Assembly: GCF_016862075.1 (NCBI RefSeq)
Contig: NZ_BOMG01000054.1
Coordinates: 1-64,000 of the forward strand
Reading direction: 5' to 3'
DNA: 64,000 bases
From: Actinoplanes couchii
GTDB lineage: Bacteria > Actinomycetota > Actinomycetes > Mycobacteriales > Micromonosporaceae
Position 1 is the stretch's first letter. Each line of letters begins with the position of its first letter. Shown one piece after another: positions 1-7,760 of this stretch. The translations under genes and the position numbers were made by a program. The notes under the pieces are model-generated. The model was not told the DNA's origin, did not search any database, and saw only the letters and a list, made by a program, of their open reading frames with translations.

Positions 1-82
1 GGAACAGGTCAACCCGCCCGCTCCTCGGCCGCGGAACAGGTCAACCCGCCCGCTCCTCGGCCGCGGAACGGGTCAACCCGCC
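1..82. repeat. 32-bp tandem repeat at a gene 3' end
   Basis: Two perfect 32-bp copies (1-32, 33-64) are followed by a partial third copy (65-82). The third copy contains the last codons and the TGA stop of the minus-strand gene ending at 73. The repeat therefore recopies that gene's terminus downstream of its stop. The window edge cuts the array, so the copy number is unknown. Confidence 0.9.
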
Positions 83-1095
83 TGCCAGAGGGCGCTGACC
101 GGGACCGCGCGCATCCGGTCGCCGAACGACAACGTGCTGGTCCCGGTGTAGAGGACGATCCCGGCGACCAGGTCGTCACCGAGCCGGGCGGCGATCTTGC
201 GCAGACCGGAGAAGTCGTCGGACCGTACCGAAGAGGCGGCTTTGACCTCGATCGCGACGACCTGGCGCTGCCGGTTCTCCAGGATGACATCGACCTCGAC
301 CTTGTTCTGGTCCCGGTAGTGGTAGAGGTCGACCACCTGCTCGGACCAGGTGACCTGCCGCGCCAGCTCGGCGATGACAAAACCCTCCAGCAGCGGGCCG
401 AACGGCTGCCCCGGGCGCAGCAGGGCGTGCGGATCGACGGCGAGCTGCTGGGCGGCGATGCCGGAGTCGACGAAGACCAGTTTCGGCGCATGGGTGGCCC
501 GGCTGCCGAGATTGCGGGACCAGCCGGGGATCCGTTTGATCAGGAAGACCTCTTCGATCAACTGCATGTACCGCGCGATGGTGGGCCGGCTCAGCCCCAG
601 GTCCGATTCCAGGGCCCCGGGCACGATCAGGGTCGCCGACCGGGCGGCCAGCAGCCGGATCAGGGTCCGCAGTTGCGGGGCCTGCTCGATCCGGGCCAGC
701 TCGCGCACGTCCCTGTCGATCAGGGCCTGGACGTAGCCGTCGAGGAACCTGCCGCGCCGGCGGGCGTCGGACCGGGCCACCGCCTCGGGCAGCCCACCCC
801 GGACGATGCGGGCCGCGTAGTCGGCCCGGGTCACCGTGGACTCGTGGCGGAACTCCGGGCCCCGGGCGAAGACCTCGTCGATGAACCGGTCCGGTGTCCT
901 GTCGATCTCGCCCTGCGAGAACGGCCACAACTCGACGGTCTCCATCCGGCCGGGCAGCGCGTCGGGCGCACCGCGCAGCCCGAACAGGCTGGACGACCCG
1001 GTCAGCAGGAACCGGCCCGGCCGTGGATCCTCGTCGACCGACACCTTGATCGCCAGGAGCAGCTCGGGGAACCGCTGGATCTCATCGATCACCAT
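73..1095 (-). pseudogene. DUF4143-type AAA ATPase, 5'-truncated
   Basis: 340 codons resembling the AAA_14/DUF4143 ATPase family. The ATG falls directly before the Walker B-like 'VIDEIQ' segment, followed by 'LLTGSSSL' and the 'FSQGEI' motif. A C-terminal PD-(D/E)XK-like DUF4143 region includes 'VEVDVILENR' and 'VAIEVKAA'. Family-like sequence continues in frame upstream of the ATG for about 25 codons (an 'LDREPDRA' segment). It then turns into Arg/Lys-rich sequence with no GxxGxGK[ST] P-loop in any minus frame. The nucleotide-binding N-terminus is therefore missing and this is probably a remnant. The 3' end lies in a 32-bp tandem repeat. Confidence 0.7.
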
Positions 1096-1286
1096 GAGAT
1101 CGTCGAACGCGACGAAGCCGGTCGGATCGGCCTTCGCCGCGGCCCGGTCCGGCTCGCGGTCGAGGTCGCGACGCTCTTCACTCTTTCGATCTGCGGAGCC
1201 CTTGCCTTTCGTTTTGCGGCGGCGTCGGCCTTCATTCCGCGACGGTGAGGAATGCCGGTGGTGGTCGATGGGGCAGGCTCACGGGG

Positions 1287-1685
1287 ATGATCCATCGTCA
1301 CTCCGGGCTCGTCTTCGTCGAGCACACCCTGGACGTCCCCCTCGACCTGGACGGCGCCGGCCCGGTCCGGTTCACCGGCGAGATGATCTACCCGTGGCAG
1401 TTCGAGGAGGACCCGGCGCTGGTCCCGCTGGCCGCGGCGGCGGACGCGCTGGCCGCGCGAACGGACTGGCCGGCCCTCTACGACCCGGCGCGGCTGGCCG
1501 CCAACGAGGTCCCGGTCGCGGCCGCGATCTACTACGACGTCATGTACGTCGACCGAGAGATGTCGGTGGCCACGGCCGCCGCCATCAAGGGCCAGCGGCC
1601 GTGGATCACCAACGAGTACGCCCACGACGGCCTGGGCCGCGACGAGCGTGTGCTGGACCGTCTGCTGACGATGGTCCGCGAATGA
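1287..1685 (+). pseudogene. Proline iminopeptidase, internally deleted
   Basis: A 132-codon frame with two homology blocks. The first ~25 residues ('GLVFVEHTLDVPLD') match the usual N-terminus of actinobacterial alpha/beta-hydrolase prolyl aminopeptidases. The rest, from 'FTGEMIYPW' through 'LYDPARLAANEVPVAAAIYY' to 'NEYAHDG', matches the C-terminal third. The central ~280 residues, which carry the nucleophile Ser and catalytic Asp, are absent, yet the frame is kept. An in-frame ATG at 1287 fits the family start; a longer reading from 1245 adds only Gly-rich sequence. The product should lack peptidase activity. It ends 6 bp from the convergent rdgB stop. Confidence 0.7.
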
Positions 1686-1691
1686 CCGGGA

Positions 1692-2306
1692 TTACCGGGG
1701 CAGTTCCTTCGCGATGACCTTGGCCAACTCGCGGAACGCCTTGCCCCGGTGGCTGATGGCGTCCTTCTCGGCCGGGCTCAGTTCGGCGTTGGTCCGCTCC
1801 TGGCCGTCCCCGATGAAGATCGGGTCGTAACCGAAGCCGCCCGCACCGCGCCGGCCGCGCAGCAGCCGGCCGGTCTGGCGGCCCTCGACCAGGTGCTCGC
1901 GCCCGTTCGGCAGAACCAGCGCGGCGGCGCACACGAACGCACCGCCCCGCTGCTCGTCGGCCACGTCGGAGATCTGGGCCAGCACCAGGTCGAGGTTGGC
2001 CTGGTCGTCGCCGTGCTTGCCGGACCAGCGGGCGCTGAAGACGCCGGGCATGCCGTTCAGCGCGTTCACCGCGATGCCGGAGTCGTCGGCGACCGTGGCC
2101 AGCCCGGTGCGCTTGGCGCCTTCCCGGGCCTTGATCAGCGCGTTCTCCCCGAACGTCAGACCGGTCTCGGGGACGTCCGGGTAGTCCGGGAAGTCACCGA
2201 GGCCGACCAGCTCGATCTGGGCGACACCGAGCGCGGCGTCCAGGATGCGCTGCAGCTCGACGAGCTTCTTCTTGTTGGCGGTCGCGAGAAGCAGCCGGGC
2301 GGTCAC
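1692..2306 (-). CDS. rdgB: dITP/XTP pyrophosphatase (RdgB/HAM1)
   Basis: 204 residues. Family members hydrolyse non-canonical purine NTPs (dITP, XTP) to NMP plus PPi and so keep them out of DNA. The N-terminal 'LLLATANKKKLVEL' fits the HAM1 substrate motif. 'ETGLTFGENALIKA', 'DDSGIAVNAL' and the C-terminal 'SHRGKAFREL' follow at family positions. The GTG start at 2306 overlaps the rph TGA by 4 bp (GTGA), implying translational coupling. The rph-rdgB pairing is standard in actinobacteria (Rv1340-Rv1341). Confidence 0.93.
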   Translation of the reverse strand: MTARLLLATANKKKLVELQRILDAALGVAQIELVGLGDFPDYPDVPETGLTFGENALIKAREGAKRTGLATVADDSGIAVNALNGMPGVFSARWSGKHGDDQANLDLVLAQISDVADEQRGGAFVCAAALVLPNGREHLVEGRQTGRLLRGRRGAGGFGYDPIFIGDGQERTNAELSPAEKDAISHRGKAFRELAKVIAKELPR

Positions 2307-3031
2307 GCGGCCAGGGCCTTCTGCTGCAGGATCGCGAGCTCGGCGCAGCCGGCCACACCCAGGTCGAGCATGGCGTCCAGCTCGGCCCGGCGGAACACCC
2401 CGTTCTCCCCGGTGCCCTGCACCTCGACGAAGTCGCCGTTGCCGGTGCACACCACGTTCATGTCGACGGCGGCGGCGACGTCCTCCTCGTAGTCCAGGTC
2501 GAGGCGGGCCTCACCGTCGAACATGCCGACGCTGATCGCCTGGATCGAGGTGTGCAGCACCTTGTCGACCTTGCCGGCCAGCGCCTTGCGCCCGGCCAGC
2601 CAGGTGACCGCGTCGTGCAGCGCCACATAGGCCCCGGTGATCGAAGCGGTCCGGGTGCCGCCGTCGGCCTGGAGCACGTCGCAGTCGAGAACGATCGAGT
2701 TCTCCCCGAGCGCCTTGAGGTCGATGCAGGCGCGCAGGCTGCGGCCGATCAGGCGGGAGATCTCCTGGGTACGCCCACCGACCTTGCCCTTGACGCTCTC
2801 CCGGTCGCCTCGGGTGTTGGTGGCGCGGGGCAGCATCGCATACTCCGCGGTGACCCAGCCGAGGCCGGACCCCTTGCGCCAGCGGGGAACCCCCTCGGTG
2901 ACGCTCGCGGTGCACAACACCCGGGTGTTGCCGAACTCCACCAGAACCGAACCCTCGGGGTGGATGCTCCAGTGCCGGGTCAGAGTCACCGGTCGCAGCT
3001 GGTCGGCCGTGCGGCCGTCGGGACGTGCCAT
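2303..3031 (-). CDS. rph: Ribonuclease PH
   Basis: 242 residues, full family length. This phosphorolytic 3'-5' exoribonuclease trims tRNA 3' ends to nucleoside diphosphates. Visible family signatures are 'RPDGRTADQLRPV', 'FGNTRVLCTASV', 'YAMLPRATNTRGDRE', 'DCDVLQADGGTRTASITG' and 'VDMNVVCTGNGDFVEVQGT'. The ATG at 3031 is preceded by a G-rich ribosome-binding site. It is co-oriented and coupled with rdgB and follows the glycosyltransferase at 4289 by 10 bp. Confidence 0.95.
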   Translation of the reverse strand: MARPDGRTADQLRPVTLTRHWSIHPEGSVLVEFGNTRVLCTASVTEGVPRWRKGSGLGWVTAEYAMLPRATNTRGDRESVKGKVGGRTQEISRLIGRSLRACIDLKALGENSIVLDCDVLQADGGTRTASITGAYVALHDAVTWLAGRKALAGKVDKVLHTSIQAISVGMFDGEARLDLDYEEDVAAAVDMNVVCTGNGDFVEVQGTGENGVFRRAELDAMLDLGVAGCAELAILQQKALAA

Positions 3032-3041
3032 GCCCCCAACC

Positions 3042-4289
3042 CTATGCGTAACGGGGCGCGCCGGCTTCGTCCGCCCCGGCTTCGCGTCCCGGATTGTTCA
3101 TCCGGCGCGGTGCGGGCACCCCGTTCAAGTAGGTCGGGGAGGGCACCGCGGGCCGGATCAGAGCCGACGCCGGGGACGTGCCGAGCGCCGGGATCGCCTC
3201 GTGGGCCCGCAGGAACCCCTCGACCGACTTGGGCCACCCGTACTTCTCGGCCTGGGCCCGGGCCGCGCCGCGGCGCTCCACCCGGGGTCGTTCCATCAGC
3301 CCGCTGACCGCGTCGGCGAACGCCTCGGCCGTCCCGGGCACCGCCACGCCGCCGTCCCCGACCACCTCGGGCAGCGCGCTCTGCTCGTTGACCACCACGG
3401 GTGTCCCGCAGGCCATCGACTCCAGGGTGGTCAGGCCGAACGTCTCCACCGGGCCCGGCGACAGCACCACGTCGGCGCTGGCCAGCAGAGCCGCCACCGC
3501 CGGGCGCTCGGAGATGTGCCCGGCGAAACGGACCGGAAGACGAGCGCCGCGGTACGCCAGGGCGGTCCGCCGCGTCCCGTCGCCCGCCATCACCAGCACC
3601 GCCGGAACCTTGCCGTTGCGCAGCGCGGCGACCGTGTCGACGGCCAGCTCGGGCCGTTTCGCCGCGGACAGCCGGGAGCAGTAGACCAGCAGCAGCTCGT
3701 CGGGCCGCGCATACCGCGCGCGGACCGCGACGTCCATCTTGCCGGGGTGGAAGAGCTTGAGGTCGACGCCGAGCGGCACCTCGACCAGGTTGGGCACCCC
3801 GATCCGGCGGAACTCCTCGGCCGCGAACGAGGTGGTGCAGACGATCGTGTCGAACGCCTCCGCGGTCCGCCGGTTGAAGGTGTCGGCGAGCGCGTCGCGT
3901 TTCGGCATGCCCCAGACGCCGAGCAGACCGGCCAGGCTCTCGTGCGAGACCATCATCGACCGCACGCCGCGCCGACGGGCCCAGTCACCGGTCCAGCGCA
4001 GGGTGGTGCGGTCGGAGACCTCGATCCGGTCCGGTTCCAGCCCGTCGAGGAGTTTGATCAGCTCGCGGCGGCCGGCCAGCACGCGATAACCGCCGGTGCG
4101 TGGCAGCGGGGCGCTGGGCAGCGTGATGACCCGGCCCTGCTTGGTCATCTTGTCCGAGTAGCGCCGCCCCGGAATGACCAGGACCGCCTCGTGCCCGGCC
4201 GCCTCGTAACCCCGGCCGAGCTGCCGCAACGCCGTCCGCAGGCCGCCGGTGTGAACCGTGACGAAGTTGGCCAGGCGAACGATACGCAT
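3042..4289 (-). CDS. GT4 family glycosyltransferase
   Basis: 415 residues with the GT-B fold pattern. The N-terminal half has 'GGLRTALRQLGRGYEAAGHE'; the C-terminal donor domain has 'SRLSAAKRPELAVD', 'MAGDGTRR' and the E-x7-E box 'SPGPVETFGLTTLESMACG'. The family (retaining GT4) includes mannosyltransferases of envelope lipid synthesis; the donor and acceptor cannot be read from sequence. The last ~45 residues are a low-complexity Pro/Gly/Ala tail beyond the catalytic domain. Start ATG at 4289 has a GGAG ribosome-binding site 8 nt upstream. It lies in the rph-side operon, where mycobacteria have no glycosyltransferase. Confidence 0.85.
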   Translation of the reverse strand: MRIVRLANFVTVHTGGLRTALRQLGRGYEAAGHEAVLVIPGRRYSDKMTKQGRVITLPSAPLPRTGGYRVLAGRRELIKLLDGLEPDRIEVSDRTTLRWTGDWARRRGVRSMMVSHESLAGLLGVWGMPKRDALADTFNRRTAEAFDTIVCTTSFAAEEFRRIGVPNLVEVPLGVDLKLFHPGKMDVAVRARYARPDELLLVYCSRLSAAKRPELAVDTVAALRNGKVPAVLVMAGDGTRRTALAYRGARLPVRFAGHISERPAVAALLASADVVLSPGPVETFGLTTLESMACGTPVVVNEQSALPEVVGDGGVAVPGTAEAFADAVSGLMERPRVERRGAARAQAEKYGWPKSVEGFLRAHEAIPALGTSPASALIRPAVPSPTYLNGVPAPRRMNNPGREAGADEAGAPRYA

Positions 4290-4355
4290 GCAACAACTCC
4301 AAGGTCACGACACGTGGCGCGGCGGTTCGAGCCGATTCTGCTCCCCCGCACCGGC

Positions 4356-5102
4356 TCAGAGATCGTATCTGGCGCCGGGACGGACGACTTCGACCGGTCC
4401 CGCATAGGCCGCGGTGGCCGCTTCCACAATAGATGCCTCACTCGCCCAAGCCGGGACGAGATGGGTCAACAGGAGTCTGCCCACATCGGCCTTGGTCGCC
4501 GCCTCACCCGCTTCGCCGCCGGTCAGGTGCAGGTCAGGCGGGTTCGCCACACCGTCCTGGTAACTCGCCTCACACAGGAAGAGATCAGCTCCGGCGGCCA
4601 GTCGCAGCAGCGCCTCACAGGGCGCCGTGTCCGACGAGTAGGCCAGCACCCGGCCGTTGTGCTCGATCCGCACCCCGTACGTCTCCACCGGATGGTTGAC
4701 CCGGTCCACGGTGATCGTCAGCGGGCCGATCGGGAACGTGCCCGGCTGCAGGCCGTAGAAGGTGTAGACGTCGTCGACCGGCTCGCCCTCGGTGCTGTAG
4801 GCGGCGGCGATCCGCTCGGCCGCGCCCAGCGGGGCGTAGACCGGCACCGGCGGCAGTGGCCCGGCCGGGTCGTAGCGGCGCACCACGACGTAGGTGCACG
4901 CGTCCAGCATGTGGTCGCAGTGCAGGTGCGAGAGAAGGATGGCGTCGACGCGCCGCATGTCCGAGTACCGCTGCAGCGCGGAGAGCGCACCGGAACCGAA
5001 GTCGATCAGGAGCCGGAAACCGTCGGCCTCGATGAGGTAAGCCGAACACGCCGACTCGGGGCCGGGGAAACTGCCGGCACAACCGAGAACGGTTAGTCGC
5101 AT
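4356..5102 (-). CDS. MBL-fold phosphodiesterase, Rv1339-like
   Basis: 248 residues of the metallo-beta-lactamase fold. The metal motif is 'SHLHCDHMLD' (HxHxDH); a later Asp is in 'LAYSSDTAP' and a His in 'LTGGEAGEAATKADVGRLLLTHL'. Position next to rph-rdgB matches Rv1339 of M. tuberculosis, whose family is reported to hydrolyse cyclic nucleotides (atypical class II phosphodiesterase). A role in lowering cAMP is inferred from synteny and fold; tRNase Z-like activity is the main alternative. ATG at 5102 follows a GAGG site. Confidence 0.85.
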   Translation of the reverse strand: MRLTVLGCAGSFPGPESACSAYLIEADGFRLLIDFGSGALSALQRYSDMRRVDAILLSHLHCDHMLDACTYVVVRRYDPAGPLPPVPVYAPLGAAERIAAAYSTEGEPVDDVYTFYGLQPGTFPIGPLTITVDRVNHPVETYGVRIEHNGRVLAYSSDTAPCEALLRLAAGADLFLCEASYQDGVANPPDLHLTGGEAGEAATKADVGRLLLTHLVPAWASEASIVEAATAAYAGPVEVVRPGARYDL

Positions 5103-5405
5103 CCGGATCCCTCTGGCTCACACTGGATCACGATCTGGGTCGCCCACGCCCCAGCCGTCATCACATTCTGGGTCGCCCATACCCCAGCCGACCGGTCCTC
5201 GCCGGACTTGTCAGACCAGTCAATCACGGAGCGAAGCGTACGCCGCGACCAGCGCCTGAGGTAAACAACTGATCGATTTGTCGTCAAATCGACAACGCAC
5301 ATCACAGCCCCGATGACCTGGCTCATCACCTTTGCACCGTCACGTCCGGTGATCCACCCGCGTTGCTCAGGGTGAATAGTCCGAAGATCAACGGTTGGAG
5401 CCGAT
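5103..5405. promoter_or_regulatory. Divergent intergenic region with repeats
   Basis: About 300 bp between the divergent MBL gene and a small membrane-protein gene. It holds a ~24-bp imperfect direct repeat ('CTGGGTCGCCCA' core) at 5134-5157 and 5167-5190, spaced 33 bp. An inverted repeat CGATTTG-TCGT-CAAATCG lies at 5274-5291 and looks like an operator. Which gene it controls cannot be told. A GGAG site at 5396-5399 serves the 5406 start. No gene is seen here. Confidence 0.5.
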
Positions 5406-5777
5406 GTGACCGTCGTCGAGCATGCCCGGCCCTCGGCGCCGGTGTTCGTGGACCCTCCGGTCGAAGAGCCGATCCCGGTCTTCCGCTTCCCCGCGCCGGA
5501 CGATCCGCCACCCGGCGACGCCCAGATGTTGATCATCGCGGTGTACGGCACGGCCCTCGGCGTCTGCGGGGTGGCGGTCGGCCTCTACGCGGTGGTGGCC
5601 GTCTTCACCGGGGCGCCCGGCTGGTACCTGCCGGCGCTGGCCGGACTGACCCTGCTGAGCGTCGGCCCGGTGGTGGGCGCGTTCCTCTCGCTCCACCGCC
5701 GGGCCCTGCCCTGGCTGCTACTGCTGACCGCGGCCCCGCCGATGGCCGCGAACGTCTGGGTCGCCCTGACCCACTGA
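5406..5777 (+). CDS. Small integral membrane protein
   Basis: 123 residues. A Pro-rich cytoplasmic-looking N-terminus (1-40) is followed by about three hydrophobic segments: residues 42-65 ('IIAVYGTALGVCGVAVGLYAV'-like), 72-92 and 100-118. Start GTG at 5406 has GGAG 6 nt upstream. No family recognised. It occupies the place where mycobacteria carry murI and a rhomboid gene, but it is not a rhomboid (no GxSx or His-containing helix). The stop codon is the first element of a 31-bp tandem array. Confidence 0.7.
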   Translation: MTVVEHARPSAPVFVDPPVEEPIPVFRFPAPDDPPPGDAQMLIIAVYGTALGVCGVAVGLYAVVAVFTGAPGWYLPALAGLTLLSVGPVVGAFLSLHRRALPWLLLLTAAPPMAANVWVALTH

Positions 5778-5862
5778 GCCGCCCCACCCCTCGCGGCCGG
5801 CGCACTGAGCGGTCCTACCCGTCGCGGCCAGCGCACTGAGCGGTCAGGCCTGCCGCGCTGAG
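5772..5862. repeat. 31-bp tandem repeat starting at a stop codon
   Basis: Three imperfect copies start at 5772, 5803 and 5834, each opening with CACTGAG. The first CAC-TGA is the last codon and stop of the membrane-protein gene, so the array recopies that terminus. The array fills the convergent gap before cysM (stop at 5867). Confidence 0.85.
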
Positions 5863-5866
5863 CCGG

Positions 5867-6832
5867 TCAGGCCCAGAGTTGGCCTTCGAGGGCCTCTTCC
5901 GCTTCGTTCAAGGTGCCGCCGTAAGCGCCGGTCGACAGGTATTTCCACCCGGCGTCCGGCACCACGAAGGCGACGTCGGCCCGGTTGCCGGCCTTGACCG
6001 CCTCGTGCGCCACCGCGAGCGCGGCATGCAGCACCGCTCCCGTGGAGAAGCCCGCGAAGATCCCCTCAACCTCGATCAATTGCCGGGTACGCAACACCGC
6101 GTCCCGCGTGCCGACCGAGAACCGCCTGGTCAGCACCGAAGCGTCGTACAGCTCCGGGACATAACCCTCGTCGATGTTGCGCAGCCCGTAGACCAGCTCG
6201 CCGTACCGCGGCTCGGCGGCGATGATCTGGATGCCGTCGACCTTCTCCCGCAGGAACCGGCCGGTGCCCATCAGCGTGCCGGTGGTGCCCAGCCCGGCCA
6301 CGAAGTGCGTGATCGTGGGCAGGTCGTGCAGCAGCTCCGGACCGGTGGTCTCGTAGTGCGCGCGGGCGTTGGCCGGATTGCCGTACTGGAACAGCATCTT
6401 CCAGTCCGGGTGCTCGGCGGCGATCTGCTTGGCCGTCGCCACCGCCTGGTTGGAGCCTCCGGCGGCCGGCGAGAAGATGATCTCCGCGCCGTACATCCGG
6501 AGCAGCTGGGTGCGCTCGGCCGACACGTTCTCCGGCATCACGCAGACCACCCGGTACCCCCGCAGCTTGGCCACCATGGCCAGGGCGATACCGGTGTTGC
6601 CGCTGGTCGGCTCGAGGATCGTGTCACCGGGCCGCAGGTGCCCGGACTCCTCGGCCTCGCGCACCATGAACAGCGCGGCACGGTCCTTGATGCTGCCGGT
6701 CGGGTTGCGGTCCTCCAGCTTGGCCCAGAGCCGCACCGGCGGCGCCCCCTCGGGCACCGCCGGGGAGAGCCGGGGCAGGCCGACGAGCGGCGTGCCCCCG
6801 CACGCGTCCAGCAGGCTCTCGTAACGAGCCAT
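5867..6832 (-). CDS. cysM: O-phosphoserine sulfhydrylase (cysteine synthase B type)
   Basis: 321 residues. This fold-type II PLP enzyme takes sulfur from thiocarboxylated CysO and O-phosphoserine to give CysO-cysteine. PLP lysine is K49 in 'NPTGSIKDRAA'; the 'SGNTG' phosphate loop is at 77-81. The 'GLRNIDEGYVPELYD' segment contains the Arg that in M. tuberculosis CysM gives phosphoserine specificity. The C-terminus 'WKYLSTGAYGGTLNEAEEALEGQLWA' matches mycobacterial CysM, including the tail that closes the active site. It is 6 bp downstream of cysO in a mec-cysO-cysM operon. Confidence 0.95.
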   Translation of the reverse strand: MARYESLLDACGGTPLVGLPRLSPAVPEGAPPVRLWAKLEDRNPTGSIKDRAALFMVREAEESGHLRPGDTILEPTSGNTGIALAMVAKLRGYRVVCVMPENVSAERTQLLRMYGAEIIFSPAAGGSNQAVATAKQIAAEHPDWKMLFQYGNPANARAHYETTGPELLHDLPTITHFVAGLGTTGTLMGTGRFLREKVDGIQIIAAEPRYGELVYGLRNIDEGYVPELYDASVLTRRFSVGTRDAVLRTRQLIEVEGIFAGFSTGAVLHAALAVAHEAVKAGNRADVAFVVPDAGWKYLSTGAYGGTLNEAEEALEGQLWA

Positions 6833-6838
6833 GAATGC

Positions 6839-7156
6839 TTACCGGCCGCCGACGAGCGCGGCGGCAGCCGCGAAGCCCAGGGCGCCACCCGCGACGGCGG
6901 GCAGGATGGTGAGCGAGTCGCCGTCCTTGACCTTGGCCTCGAGCGCGCCGAGGAACCGGACGTCCTCGTCGTTGACGTAGATGTTCACGAAGCGGTGCAG
7001 GCCGCCCTCGGGCGTGATCAGCCGGCCCTTGAGGCCGCTGTGCCGCGAGTCCAGGTCGTCGATCAGGGCGGCGAGGGTGTCACCGGAGCCCTCGACGATC
7101 TTGGCGCCGCCGGTGTAGTTGCGCAGGATGGTGGGGATGCGAACTTCGATAGCCAT
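6839..7156 (-). CDS. cysO: CysO sulfur-carrier protein with C-terminal extension
   Basis: 105 residues, ubiquitin-like MoaD/ThiS family. 'RIPTILRNYTGG', 'HRFVNIYVNDEDVRF' and 'DGDSLTILPAVAGG' match mycobacterial CysO closely. In the mycobacterial protein the chain ends at that Gly-Gly, which becomes the thiocarboxylate that carries sulfur to CysM. Here 14 more residues follow (ALGFAAAAALVGGR). The Gly-Gly would have to be exposed by proteolysis, or the extension's own Gly-Gly-Arg end is used after trimming. A strong GGAG ribosome-binding site precedes the ATG at 7156. Confidence 0.93.
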   Translation of the reverse strand: MAIEVRIPTILRNYTGGAKIVEGSGDTLAALIDDLDSRHSGLKGRLITPEGGLHRFVNIYVNDEDVRFLGALEAKVKDGDSLTILPAVAGGALGFAAAAALVGGR

Positions 7157-7210
7157 GGCAGGTCACTCCAAAAGAGGTCGTACGGAGAAAACGGTCGGTC
7201 GAGCCTCGCC

Positions 7211-7288
7211 TTACCGGCGGCGACACTCGTAGAAGACCGACGCCGGGCTCTGCCCGAACATGTACGACTGCACAGCTGTGGAAATCAC
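7211..7288 (-). CDS. 25-codon ORF coupled to mec, possible leader peptide
   Basis: Starts with a GTG that overlaps the mec TGA in a 4-bp GTGA arrangement. It encodes 25 residues ending 'SVFYECRRR' before TAA, about 54 bp upstream of the cysO ATG. A Cys codon followed by three Arg codons just before the stop, in front of a cysteine-biosynthesis gene, recalls Cys-responsive leader peptides of actinobacteria. That role is inference. The coupling and in-register stop argue it may be translated; there is no conservation evidence here. Confidence 0.45.
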   Translation of the reverse strand: MISTAVQSYMFGQSPASVFYECRRR

Positions 7289-7707
7289 GCCTTCACCGTC
7301 GCATCCACGATGTTGACCTCTTCCTCGGTCACCACACCGTCCACGATACGGAACGAGCGGATCTCCTCGGAATCCGGCTCACGGGTCGAGACGAGGAGAT
7401 AGTGCGCACCCGGCTCACCGGCGAACGACACGTCGGTGCGGGACGGATAGGCCTCGGTCGCGGTGTGCGAGTGGTAGATGACCACCGGCTCCTCGTCGCG
7501 ATCGTCCATCTCCCGCCAGACCCGGAGCTGCTCCATCGAGTCGAACTCGTAGAAGGTCATCGAGCGGGCGGCGTTGTCCATCGGGATCAGCCGGGCCGGC
7601 ACGTCCTGGCCGATCGGGCCGGCGACGACACCACAGGCCTCGTCCGGGTGGTCCCGGCGGGCGTGGACGACGATCGCGTCGATGATCGCTCGGTCGATGG
7701 TCAGCAC
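7285..7707 (-). CDS. mec: CysO-cysteine peptidase (JAMM/MPN)
   Basis: About 140 residues. This zinc metallopeptidase releases free cysteine from the CysO-cysteine conjugate. The JAMM signature is clear: Glu in 'DEACGVVAGP', then 'HSHTATEAYPSRTD' (HxH-x10-D). The sequence tracks mycobacterial Mec along its full length. GTG at 7707 ('VLTIDRAIID') matches family starts; an in-frame GTG at 7737 would add ten residues without homology. It is first of the mec-ORF-cysO-cysM run, about 50 nt downstream of a long hairpin element. Confidence 0.92.
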   Translation of the reverse strand: MLTIDRAIIDAIVVHARRDHPDEACGVVAGPIGQDVPARLIPMDNAARSMTFYEFDSMEQLRVWREMDDRDEEPVVIYHSHTATEAYPSRTDVSFAGEPGAHYLLVSTREPDSEEIRSFRIVDGVVTEEEVNIVDATVKA

Positions 7708-7760
7708 GTCGTTCACATTACCGTGAGAATTGAGCACACCCAGAGTGGCGGTTCACACAA

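Noticed and set aside
4145..4441. Alternative N-terminus for the glycosyltransferase in another frame
   Set aside because: The GT4 N-terminal motif starts at the ATG at 4289 with a good ribosome-binding site; the other frame is a shadow.
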